From contig JAKOON010000086.1 of assembly GCA_022577435.1 (NCBI GenBank), positions 795,712-859,711 of the forward strand: a DNA stretch of 64,000 nt, given 5' to 3'. A program made the position numbers and the translations under genes. The notes beneath the pieces are model-generated. The model did no database searches, was not told the DNA's origin, and was given only the letters and a program-made list of their open reading frames with translations. Source of the DNA: Embiotoca jacksoni (taxonomy: Eukaryota; Chordata; Actinopteri; Embiotocidae). Each line of letters opens with the position of its first letter. Position 1 is the first letter of the stretch. Below, in pieces: positions 37,392 through 49,000 of this stretch.

Positions 37392-40042
37392 TCACAAGCT
37401 TGTTGCCATGGCGAGGACGTCCTGAGGTAGACCGACCGTTCGTATAGGTTTGAAGGAGCCCAGTTTAGAATAAAAGTCGAGCATCTTCTGATCGCTCTGC
37501 CTCACCTCACAGAACACGCCTCTGGACCCTGAAAGGAAAATCAGGACGTGTTCAATAAAGACGATGTTTTAAACACCCCAAATAATCTCCGTCCACTCAG
37601 CCGCTCTACACGTGTAGTTAAAGAACAACTTGTATCTAAACAGAAATAATCACAGGCAGCACACGTAACAGGTGTTTATGCTTTGAAACTACTTCAATTC
37701 TGTTTCAAGAACAAATGAAAAGCAGATTGAACAGCAGTTTACAATAACAGGCCCACCGAACAGCTCCCCCTTGTGGTCATTTGTTTGCCTGATGAACTGC
37801 AGTTTTAGAAGTTCAGTGCTGGATCGGATCAGTGGAAGGGACACTCTGCCTGTGATTGGATGTTACACTGCAGTAGGGTTCGTTTTGGGGACCAGTTGGC
37901 CGCCAGTGAAGCGACCAATCACAGCAGAGTTTAGAGCTGGCATCCAATGGGCACCAAGCTTCCATCAGCTGCATCAGGAAAGAACAAGTTCACCTACCGC
38001 TGCTCCTGATGGAGGACAACAGCTGACCAATCATACGCTTGGCTGGGGACGCATCGGTGACGCGGGGGAGCACCTGTACAGCAACCAGGGAGGGGAACTC
38101 CTCACTTACTGCCCTCTAGAGGTAGGAGAGGAACTACAGTCATGTGATGCTGCATTTTATGGTCATCTTGCGTTCTGGAAACAAACACGTTGCATTTCTC
38201 CACCTGAATCTTGGCTGCAGCTGGTTTGGCGTTAGTGAGAGCGAGCGCGTAACCGCACATCCCGACCTCATCCTCCAGAACCAGAGCACACCGAGGGGAG
38301 GGGGGCACGTCACCGGCCGACAGGCTGCAGGAGTTCACAGGTGAAGGTGAAATGAAGCTGCTAACAACAGAAATATTCTGGATAGAATAACTGACCCGGT
38401 GTTACCTGTCGCTGATGAGTGGAGGCTGTGCCATCAGGGCAGCTTCGCCTTCTCCGCTCTGCATCTCCCTGAAAATCCTCTGCACCTCCATCTGAAACAG
38501 GAAACCGTACCGAGTTACAGAACTTCTGGATGTGGATTAAAAGGTGACGCAATGTGTGAGGGTCCGCCATCCTCACCGTGTCCTCGGGGCAGTAAGGCCG
38601 TATGGAGTACACCGACGTCATGGCAGGACGTCTGAACAGGTCCCTGTTTCCATGTCCAGGTAGCATCCTCTGTAAGTACGCACATACACTATATTATTAG
38701 AGCCCGATGGTGAGAAAGCCCTGTTGTTATCCAAGTGATTATTATGATTCTCCGTAAACAACTGCATTTTTGGAGGCTTTATCATATTCAAAAACTCATG
38801 AAAGTTGGTACACCCGTCTCTCCTGGTGAAAAATTTGCTATTTTAGTGGGAGTCGAGAGTGGGCGTGGCCAAATGGCTCGCTCGCGCCCCCTAAACAGAT
38901 GCCCCGGCGGCTCCATTTACCTCCATGCATGAAATTCGGTGGACGTGTATCACACCTAGACGTACAAAAAAGTTATATTGCACCATTACCTCAACTCAAC
39001 AGAGAGTCCGCCACTTTGAATTTAGTTGCCATTTTTGGCGATTCGCACGTTGTACTTTAACAAACTCCTTCAGATTTTGTCGGACCGACTTCAAATTTAG
39101 TCTGTGCACTCTGAACATCTTTGGAATTAAAAGTTATCATAAGAATTTAAAGACTTTTTTTTTTTTTCATATTTTGGACATGATATAGTATAATCTATAT
39201 CTGTAGTTAGAGCAGTTGCCTCAGTGAGAAGTAACTTGAGGCATGCATGTCAGTTCAGAAAAAGGTCATACTCCAAAAAGTCATGAAAAGTCAACCAAAA
39301 TATCCAAAGTATGTTGTCCAAAATATTCAAAGAAAAGTCATATCGTCCAAAAAGTGCCCCAAAATTCATTTTTGTAGAGTATAGAGTTGTATAGTATAGA
39401 GTATACAGTATAGAGTAGAGTATACAGTATAGAGTATACAGTATAGAGTAGGGTATACAGTATAGAGTATACAGTACAGAGTATATAGTATAGAGTATAC
39501 AGTATAGAGTATACAGTATAGAGTAGAGTATACAGTATAGAGTATACAGTACAGAGTATATAGTATAGAGTATACAGTATAGAGTATACAGTATAGAGTA
39601 GAGTATACAGTATAGAGTATACAGTACAGAGTATATAGTATCGAGTATACAGTATAGAGTATAGAGTATATTGCATATAGCATATAGCATATAGTATAGA
39701 GTATACAGTATATAGTATACAGTATATAGTATAGCCAGGGCGATGCGGCTAAGTTTGATGTTTGGCTGTGACACAGGAAGTTGATGTTTAAGGTCAAACG
39801 ATGCTCCAAACCTCATGAAACTTTGAACTTGTGTCAGGCACCAACTTTCATTCGTTTTTAAAGATGTTAAAGCTGCCTTTTTTTTTAAAAGAAGAATAAA
39901 GAACAAGATCGAGAAAAAAAATAGAACTGCAAGCGGGAATATGCCAACCCTCACGTGCTGCACGTCGGGCATCCAGCGGCCCCGACCCGTTGGATCCCCG
40001 ACGTGAAGCTGCGAGGGCTGCAGATCACTGCTTGCAGTTTTA

Positions 40043-40088
<46 letters not shown>

Positions 40089-43000
40089 CACAAGTCAATG
40101 ATCTGTAAGAATGTTTAAAAGATGAAGAGGCCTCGTATGAAATCAGTGTGCTGGTTACCTGGAACTCTCCAGAGAGGCCTCCTCTGAAGCCCCAGGGTTC
40201 AGGGTCATCTTCCAGTAACTGGGCCGAGGGTGGACCCGACCCACCTACGGGGCACAAAACACGCTTCAAGCTGTAGTAGGATCAAAAGCGGGAAATTGGT
40301 TTCTTTAACCCCCCCAATTAACTCCATTTGAATCTCCACGTTTGCAAAGTTGGGAGTTTCAGGGTTAAAAATGACTTAAAAACCTCGTTATTTTGCACAT
40401 AATTAGATTTTTTTTCTTGAGAGTTCTGATATAATCCCGTTATGTTGGAGTCCTCATTTCCCCTTTGAACATAAACAGGAAATCAGGAAGTCCAGATTTC
40501 CAAAAAAACTGTGCCGGAGGAGTATGAAGCTTCACATATACGAGATGGTCACAGGAAGGCGTCGTCTCACCCAGCGTCTTCACGTGTGCTCTTGCCAGGC
40601 CGACGCCACTCTTGATGTCACAGATGTAGTTGTACAGGTCGTACAGGATGCTGCGGTTCGGGGCGTTCGACAGGCGGTTGAACATCTGCACCACCGCATC
40701 GCACATGTCGTCGAACCGCTGCGCTCTGGAGCGCCACTCCGCCGTCTGAGGAACACCAGCGAGCGAGACGTCAGCGTGAGGACAACGCGCACGACATTAA
40801 TCTGCATTTGGGGAAAATAGAACCGATATTTACTTTGTCGGTCTCTGCGGTCCCGGCCGGTCTGTGGTTCCTGAGCCAGTCCAGCTCCTGCAGCATGGTC
40901 CTGGCCGTGGCCCCGTGTTCGTAGGGCAGGTAAAAGAGGTCCGACAGCAGCTTCAGGTCGTCCGTGGTCAGCGGCTCGGCGGTGTAGAGCGGGTTCTCCC
41001 CGGGACCGGGAACGTAGGAGATCTCGCTCACGTCCGTCTGCATGGGCTCCTCATCGGACGAAGCTTTCTTGAGGCGAGTGGCAGGACGACGAGGACCTGG
41101 AAGACACAAAGCTCTGACTCACTTCTTCTCTACGTGATATAATGAAACCGTCTTTCCTGAGACTGCTAGTTACCTCCTGGTTGATCCGTGCTCATGAACT
41201 CCTGCAGCCAGTCGGTGAGGGCCAGCGTCAGGGCTCTCTGAGGGCTGTAGGAGGCGTCCTGCTCCTCAACGCCTGCTGCTGGAGGTCAGAGACGCAGGCA
41301 GACGGTGATGGAGCTCTGTGACCCGACGATGAGCCTCGTTGTAATAACACAACATATTTCACAACCTGAACCGCCAGGCCCGACTCCATCAGATTATTGA
41401 ATTACTTCAGCAGGTTTCAGAGGGTCGGGCTCTGCGCTGCAGTGGATGAATGAACTGTGCAAAGGGGCGGGGCTTATTACACAGCTGTAGGTGTGATGTG
41501 TGACAGAGATTACAGAAGATGTAAAACAAAATGAAACTAAACCCTGAGGAAGTTTTGGTGAAACAAGCGTCAGGTGGTTTTTATTCAGTGAGCAGCTGTT
41601 TTATAGCGACCGGGTCAGATTTAGACGAACGTGCTTGTTTCTCCAACATTTCAGGCAGCGACTGGTTTGTTCCTGTATAAAAATCCTCTTTACGACTTCA
41701 TTTCCACTTGATCAAGATACTCCTTGCATGATAACCAACTTCAGAGCAAAGTCCTGTTTTTTTGGCGTTTGTAGAAAAGTAAAATACTTTATCGATCAAT
41801 CAAAGTAAAACTCACCCATCTCCACGTCCCTCTGTCCTCCGTCAGCTTTACACCACGTTGCCAAAGTGTGGATGGCCACGAAGTTTGAGTGAAACTCACA
41901 GTTGGGGTTTGTGAGGACTCCTCTCAGTTTGGGAATCAGCTCAGTGGGTCGGTCCTTTTTTAAGAGAAGATAACGTTACAGATGCTGCGCTCAGACATAC
42001 ACACAATACAAACACTGTTATTATAAGCTATTAAAATATACCTTATAAGGTCCCAGGAAGAGCCTCTGGGGGTCGTAATCGTTGGCATGAATATTGTCCC
42101 AGATGACTGGTGCCCTTTTCAGGACAGAAGACACCTCCTCGATGGATTCAACAGAGATTTTGTGGGATACCACTTTGGGACCTAGCCACAACAAATATGC
42201 GTGAGAGAACGGTATCGCTGATGACTTCTGGGAAATTTAAGATGATGGCAGCAGGTTGAAGCTGCAGGTGAGCGCGACCTCACCGGTCCACAGCACGTCG
42301 ATGCCCGGCAGCAGCGTCTCTCCCACGGTCTGCAGGTAGGAGGACCGGGACACGCTGGGAGTGCAGAAGGCAGCGCAGTAATCTGCAGCAACAGGGCGGA
42401 AGGAGAAAGACAGAAAAATGAACTTTCTTTTCTTCCACGCCGTCGTCTGTTTCTACTCGCGTGTCACTTTCGCAGTCTGACCTGTTGGACAGAAGAGGAA
42501 GGTCTCGGGTTCCTCTAAGTGCTGGTACACCTGGTTGGTGATGGCCACCTGAGCGTGGGCGAAGGAGCTGAACGCCTGCCGATCGGCCGGACACATCTCG
42601 GCCTCGATGTCGTCAAAGAGTAACGAGAAGGACCTGCAGCCGAAGCCCCTCACCTGGAGAGGAAGGAAGAACCACGGCCACCACAAGTCAATGATGGATC
42701 ATAACGTTGAACTTAAAGTTTACACACGTTCAAATGCATGTTACTTCTCTGTCACTGTTGTCATGCTGGAAAGAGTTATTCCACCAGAATTAAACTGATC
42801 CGGTTTGTGTCTGTTTTACTGCAGTGACTTTCCCATGAAGTGTCCTAAAGAAACCCTTCAAGAGCCATAAAGCTGAATACAACCGCCGGTTCAATGATCT
42901 GTAGCGTCCTGCTCCACCCGTCACCTTCACACAGTCCCACCTGATCCAGCTTCCTCTTCAGGGCAGCGACTTCTTTGGGGTTGGAGAAAGTGATGTCCAG

Positions 43001-44626
43001 ACCGGGCGAGATCGCGTAGATGAAATCGACGTCGTGCTGTTTGGCTGCTGATATCAGAGCCATCAGTTGTTCTGGTGCAAAGACATGATGAGGAAGAAAA
43101 AGCTGTTCAGCTTCCAGCTCACAGGAAGAATCAGAAGAAAGACACAACAAAGAATGTCAAATCAGCACTTTTAGTTTTCAATACTGTTTTGTCTGATGGT
43201 GAAATGTATGAAAATGTACAAATATAACAGTGTGAGATGGTCAAAAGTCCACCGACCGAAACGGAAGCAGGAAAGCTGAAACACATCCTCACTGTCGAGG
43301 CTTTCATTTTGGTTTTTGATTGAATTTTTGTAACTTTGCTCCAAAATTAAAACCCAGAATTAAAATTAGAACATTTGTAATTTAATGAACTAGATGATGA
43401 ATTCCTGGAAGGTAAGAAAACAACACGTTCATACCACAAGAAGTTACTTTCCATTCAGACCTTTCAGAATAACTATGAAAATATTCATATTTCAGAAGAC
43501 CGTCATCATCCTCCACTTCCACCAGAGGTTTGTGATTTGGGAGATTGAGACCCACCTGCCTCCTCAGCCGAGTACAAGTCCCTCCAGTACATCCTGTGTT
43601 TGTAGTCGTCCTTCGGGGCGTACAGGTACGTGTTCAAACCCCACTTCTGCTGCCTGTCAACACCAGCAACCGTCCATTCATTCATTCAACCTTTATTTAT
43701 ACTCGACATTGAGGTTGACCCTTGTTTACAACGACATGGAGTCATTTACAGAGGAAAGAACCAATAGAAACAACGGCAGTGATCACAGCAGTAAAACGAG
43801 CTGATGGAGATGAGATTGTACCACAGATTAGATTATAGTTCATCATTTAAATGTCAGATGAACGAAGATTAACCTGAAAGAGGAATTAAAATCAACAAAA
43901 ACATCAAATAAGAAAGTGATAAGAAGCATTAAATTATAAATCATGTAGTTTGAGTAGATAAAACGGAGTAAAGTACAGTTATATAAAATGATTACAATCA
44001 AAGATTTAAACTCAAACTTTGGAAATGTGTGAACAGAATAAGTGAACTGATTTTAAGGAGATTCTGTATTTTGTTGCAGGAGTCACTAAAGTTAAAAGCA
44101 GACTTTCCAACAATCACTACTGACCATGAAGTCACACGCTGGGACAGCGGATCAGACCGAGTTTTGTATGAAGCCAAGCAGGTTATTTTTTTATGATCAG
44201 GAGACCTCTGCTCACATTAAAGTTAAGATATAAATTCTTATTTGCATAATAATATCTGGTCACTGCTGTTAGTCTTCATCATGAAACCCAATCCAGGCCA
44301 TTATTTTCACTACTTTTGAAAAATGTGTACGTGCATTTCCACACACCTCTGAAACAGCTCTGTTCTTTGCTCCATAGTCCACGGACGCCCATAAAAACCT
44401 GCAACAAGCAAAGGTCAAGTTGTGTTCCACATTATTCCAAAAAAACATCTTTACATGACAGCTGGAGGCTCAACGTGCAGGTTTACATCTTGGTTGGACC
44501 ACCAACAGGGGTCTGCGGGTCCACTTTGGGCCCCCGGACCCCAGTCTGCTCACCTTCCACTACGCCGCTGATGAAGCGCTTGGTCCCGGTTCGGCTGTGC
44601 CTCTCGGCACCGCCCGGTTTCGACAT
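37392..44626 (-). CDS. protein O-GlcNAcase (OGA/MGEA5 family), probably the teleost oga-like paralogue
   Basis: Seventeen minus-strand exons: 44554-44626, 44347-44398, 43556-43653, 42941-43071, 42482-42653, 42284-42382, 42042-42181, 41816-41954, 41174-41272, 40834-41096, 40571-40745, 40159-40244, 38577-38669, 38406-38491, 38204-38324, 37998-38115, 37392-37528. They join in frame to 693 residues (human OGA 916). The enzyme removes O-GlcNAc from Ser/Thr of nuclear and cytosolic proteins. The GH84 domain is intact: [19 protein letters not shown], the lysine in [10 protein letters not shown], catalytic Asp pair in [11 protein letters not shown], and [13 protein letters not shown]. The stalk follows ([27 protein letters not shown]). 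The acetyltransferase-like end has [29 protein letters not shown] and [20 protein letters not shown]. The central disordered linker is short, and a block of roughly 40 residues after [10 protein letters not shown] is absent. Fish carry both oga and an oga-like gene; divergence suggests the latter. Confidence 0.92.
38715..40090. mobile_element. teleost non-autonomous repeat (about 1.4 kb) in oga-like intron 12, carrying an internal array
   Basis: Its left part has ACTCATGAAAGTTGGTACAC, GGGCGTGGCCAAATGGCTCG, CGCCCCCT and AGACGTACAAAAAAGTTATA. Its right part has GCAAGCGGGAATATGCCAAC and ends TGCTTGCAGTTTTAATTATT before (ATT)n at 40041-40087. These phrases belong to one abundant unclassified fish repeat. 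It lacks coding capacity. Confidence 0.6.
39375..39735. repeat. AT-rich tandem array of TATAGAGTATACAG units
   Basis: The 14-bp unit TATAGAGTATACAG varies to ACAGAGTATATAG and AGAGTAGAGTATACAG, organised as a longer repeat of about 80-100 bp present three to four times. It is embedded in the teleost repeat above. A 339-codon minus-strand open frame crosses it but is mostly repeat plus oga-like exon 12. Confidence 0.9.
43654..44346 (-). other. oga-like intron 2
   Basis: AT-rich intron, no recognised content. Confidence 0.5.
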
Positions 44627-44900
44627 GGTTCGCTGCTGAGTTCAGACTTGTCGTCTCTTCTCTCCTCTGAGACTCGGACCTGTCAGTCACCTCCTTTCTT
44701 TCCTTTCCCTTTTATTGCAGCGTCTTCTCGCGCCTGCGCTGATCAGGCTTTTTTAAACGTTGCGCAACATGACGCCGACATGATCTGAAGTCTGCAGCTG
44801 TAAACACGCGAATAAAAGACAATAAAAGACAACTATTGTTTCATGATGACTGAAGTTCACCTCTGATTCAGACGCACGTTGAAGGTGTCCGACTACCGGG
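44627..44900 (-). promoter_or_regulatory. oga-like promoter region
   Basis: Upstream of the start codon at 44626, CpG content is raised (GTCTTCTCGCGCCTGCGCTG at about 44723-44742, which includes an NRF1-like TGCGC), fitting a housekeeping promoter. No TATA box stands out. Confidence 0.4.
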
Positions 44901-44930
44901 TGGACGTCTTAAAGAGACAGTGTCCCCGTG

Positions 44931-45432
44931 TGTTAGGAAAAATAGTAACTCATTGTCAGTGTGTAAATTAAGTACTACCATGTGTGCAAAGTTTCCTTTG
45001 GTCTATGTGTGTAGTAGTTGAAAGGTCACTACTACACACATAAATCACGAATTCCTGTCTGGTAGCACACATCATCCCCTCGGAGGAGGAGGAACTGGCT
45101 TTAATTTAGTAGAGCACGTAGGTTAAAAGAAAACATACCCATAAGGTGTGAAGAGCATTGAACCCCTATGCACTCACGTTATACAACATGTGCACATACT
45201 TATAGGAATGTAATCACGTGATGTTTTATAACCCCATGTATACAATAAAAGGAGCAAAGAGGGAAGTCTGATTCGGAGTTGGCTGATGCCAGGTGAAGAG
45301 CTTACAACTCGAAGACCTGCACGGACTTCCCTTGCTGCAAGTAAAACTCAGATTTGGTGCCAAGCTTTGTGTTTGTCTGACTGGGTTTGATTCTTATCCT
45401 ATCAGCGCTATGTTACGGTTCTGAACCCAACA
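44931..45432 (+). mobile_element. solo LTR of a retrotransposon, 502 bp, with 5-bp target duplications
   Basis: The segment opens TGTTAGGAAA and closes GAACCCAACA, so it has TG...CA ends with a short imperfect inverted repeat. CCGTG precedes it (44926-44930) and CCGTG follows it (45433-45437): a 5-bp target-site duplication. Inside, in plus orientation, are a TATA-like TTTATAACC (about 45216-45224) and AATAAA (45243-45248) at LTR-typical spacing. No internal coding region is present, so the element has recombined out. A 5-bp duplication fits Ty3/gypsy, BEL or some ERV families; I do not assign one. Confidence 0.85.
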
Positions 45433-45597
45433 CCGTGACTTAAAGGGACAGTGTCCAGGTGACTTAAAGGGACAGTGTCCAGGTGACTTAAGGGGACAGC
45501 GTCCACGTGACTTAAAGGGACAGTGTCCCTGTGACTTAAAGATAGTGTCCACGTGACTTAAAGGGACAGCGTCCACGTGACTTAAAGGGACACTTCA
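45433..45597. repeat. 24-bp tandem repeat around CTTAAAGGGACAGTGTCC
   Basis: About seven copies, some short or variant, joined by GTGA or ACGTGA. One further copy (CTTAAAGAGACAGTGTCC) lies on the far side of the solo LTR at about 44908-44925, so the LTR landed inside an older array. Three units carry CCACGTGACTT, an E-box. Confidence 0.9.
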
Positions 45598-46048
45598 CCT
45601 GAAAACACAGGCAAATACTCTAATTGTACCACATGTTCTCATTAACTACATCCCTAAATTTAACAGGGCCATTGTTAGTGGGATTTGTATGTCGTGTGCT
45701 TTACTACAGATGACATGTAAAAATGTCTGCGTGACAAATTATCACAAAAACCAGTAAAAAAATTTTTATTTTTAATATATAAAACTTTACCAGTGCTATG
45801 GAATGCAACCAATCTTGTGTTTTCAAACGAGTACATGTTAGTTTTATACATCCAAATCTGCATGCGTGTAAAGAGTGCTACATATCTGTACATATAAACT
45901 GTACATATGAAAAATGCATGCATGTACAATTAATTAAGAATAAAAAAAATAAAATAAAAAAAAAAAAGTTTGCTACACAGGAATGAGCACGATGCTCTGA
46001 GGTGATCGAAAACATGCTGTTCTTCAGCTCGGTGTCGTCCTCCCTCCG
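45598..46048 (-). other. pprc1 3' UTR and flank
   Basis: AT-rich sequence after the pprc1 stop codon. The reverse strand has AATAAA-type signals within the TTTATT/AAAATAAAA-rich stretch (about 45760-45970). No gene seen. Confidence 0.45.
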
Positions 46049-49000
46049 CTACCTCTTCAATCCTCGCTGCGCCTGTTTCAGCAGCGAATCAAAGTCCAGG
46101 TCCTCAAACCGGCTCTTCGATGGAGACGCTTCGGCATCTCTGTTGGCGTCTGAGGAGAAAAGGAACATTTATGGTTTCACTTTTATGCTGAACGAGTTCA
46201 GGCTTTGAGATCCCTCAATAAACAGCGTTAATGCTTCGCAATAAATACACATGTTCGGTTCCTTTAGAGGGCAAAATCGAAGCGGATCATCTTAACCAAA
46301 CACGTCATGTTATACGGCAAGATCATTTAAAATGATTGATGTGTTGTTGTTTAGATGACAGCGTTTATCACGTGAACAATAATCCTGCAATTTGTGAAGC
46401 ATTCAAATGTTTAAAAATAAAGTTCAGTTACTAAAGTTAAATTTTTTCACATTTAATAATGAAGTCATCAGATTTAAGGAAAGTGAAACAGAAATCTGCA
46501 GCGACACCAGAAAATATCCAAGAATTTAAGTGGGCTTGTGCTGAGTCAGTAATAATCATTTACCAACATGACATTAAAGGCTCATCGAACAGTTTCAAGA
46601 TGAACTTGAATGAAGGGAAACATTCTCCAGATCCACATCATTAGAAACTCATCCATCTGAAAGTTACTGCAGCTGTTGCAGATGATTGACAGCTTCTCAG
46701 CAAAAGGAAAACATGGGAATGATGAACTAGTTCTGCAGAAGGTTTTCAGGGCATTAAAGTATTTCTGTGGTTTTCCAGGACGTGTGGGAAGTGTTTCCTT
46801 CAGCGTCGTGTTGTCTCACCCAGATCTGCGTAGTGTGAATTACAGAACTGACGTCTTCCACCAAAGCAGATGTCAAACGGCATCTCGTCAGGCTTCCGTA
46901 GTTTGCCGCCGTTGTCGATGGCGGCGAAAGCGTCTTCGGTGTTGTAGAAGGTGACGAAGCCGTAGTGATCGCTGGAAGAAGCAGAGACGGACGTTGAACG
47001 CAGAACAGCTGATGAATATGGAAGCGACGAGACGCCGTCCTCACGTACCCTCGATCTCTGAAGTGCAGCGACACACATTCCACGTCTCCGAACTGAGAGA
47101 AGCGCTCTCTCAGCTCGTCGTACGTCATCGACCTGCGGATGCGGCCGACGTACACGACTCTGCGCTCGTCCTGCGTGAAGGATGAAACATCGTGAGATTA
47201 ATACACGATTAATAAAAAAGATAAAACAACACCGACACGTCCGCCGGCTTTCACTCACGATGGCTTTCAGTTTCTGAATCCGGATCTCGTGCTCCCGCCG
47301 GAGCTTCCTGGACTCTCTGCTGCTGCGGTGACGATGATGACGATGACGACGATGATGACGATGATGAGAGGAAGATGGAGACTGAAGTTACACTCTTCAA
47401 CTGACCTTTAAACAAACACGTGATTTGTTTTACTAACAGCCATCAACTGACCTGCAGACATCCCTCCACCGCCGGCGGCACACGTCCGAGGACGGGGACC
47501 GGGACCGGGACCTGGATCTGGACCGGGACCGGGACCAGGATCTGGACCAGGATCTGGATCTGGACTGGGACCAGGATCTGGATCTGGACCGGCTGGAGTA
47601 GGAGAGCCTGTAGCACCGAGGAGGGGAGCAGGAAACGGAGGACGAGGAGGAGGACGAGGACGAAGACGAGCTGCTCTCTGAACGCTTGTGATGAAGTCTG
47701 TGAGACGAGACGGACGTTAAGATGAAAACGATGAAGAGAAAATCAAACCCACGACCCAAACCGAGCTTCAGTACCTCGATCTCTTCGGAGAGCGCGCCGC
47801 CGAGCTGTAGGAGGACGAAGACGAGGAGGAAGGTGAGCTGGAGTCGGACCGCGGGGATCTCCTCCGGTACCTCCTCTTGTCCCGGCCTCTGACGGGCGGA
47901 CTAGGAGGAGGAGTGGGCAGACTGCAGGCTGCCGTCTCCGACAGCAGCAGAACTTTGTGTGTGGACGGTTCTGCCTCCGACCCGGTCCGGAGTCGATGCA
48001 CCTCAGACTTCGTTTGTCCGGCTGATGTCTGTTTTTTGCCTTCAGCGGCTGCACATGAGTTCTGGATCCTCGGCTCCAGTTGGGTTGTAGGAACCTCTCC
48101 GGGTGAGGAAGGGTTAGTTCTGTTTCCCGGATCCACAGACCCACAATAATCGTGATCAGAGGAAATATGAGAGTACATGTGAGGGGCGATCTGAGCAACA
48201 GGCAGTTCTGCCGGACCTGCGTGCGTCCTGCGGACCGGTAACGGACGGGGCTCTATGATCTGGATGGCCTTGGACGGAGCGTTTCTCCGTCTTGCAGGCG
48301 TCTCTTGCCGGCTGCTGAGGATGACTTCGGTGCGGAGCGGCTCCGGGACGTCCTCGTCCTCCAGCGTCTGAAGGTCCGGCAGCTTCCCGACGGCTTTTTG
48401 CGTCCCGGGAGTTTCTGAAGTGCTCAAAGTTTCCCGAGGCTCCGCTGAGGTCCCGTCTGGTCCCGCGGGCCGACGTCTGTCCGGGTTTGAAGGGGAAGCA
48501 GCACCGACCGGTTCGGACTCACAAACTCTCTCCTCTTTAGCTGGAAGAGGAAGAATTAAAGAGGTTAAACAAGACGGGCCATCAGCATCCATCAACACGG
48601 CGTCAGCCATCAGTCATGTGACTTCCCACCTTGTGTTTCCTCAAACTGCTCCAGCAGGCTGGTCAGATCAGACGCTTCGATTCCTGACGGACGACAAACA
48701 GACGTGAAACTCTTTATTGACATCACAAACACTGATGGAGCTTTGGGGCCTTTATTTCAGGAATATGGGATTTCTAGTGAGTCTTAGTTCAGCATCCAGA
48801 CTGGGATTATAACACCAAGCAGCACCCATAAAGCTCAAATATGAACGTAGCATATCTTGTTTGTGTAATTCATCACTGCCTCCAGCCAGTTATTAATTAC
48901 CAAACCTGTCTTCTTCTGGCTAGTTCCTGAAATGTCAAACTGCCTTCAGGTCAGATGAAGTCCACCTGCGTGTCTCCACAGTTTACCTGAGTCTCCTGCT

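Noticed and set aside
39250..40269. A 339-codon minus-strand open frame
   Set aside because: Its first part contains oga-like exon 12, but it then runs through the donor, an (ATT)n tract and the TATAGAGTATACAG array. It is intron, not protein.
44931..45432. Full-length endogenous retrovirus
   Set aside because: Only one LTR is present, with the duplicated target site immediately on each side; there is no internal coding sequence.
47420..47725. Plus-strand open frame with GTGTWTGTG repeats
   Set aside because: Shadow of the Arg/Ser domain exon of pprc1 on the other strand.
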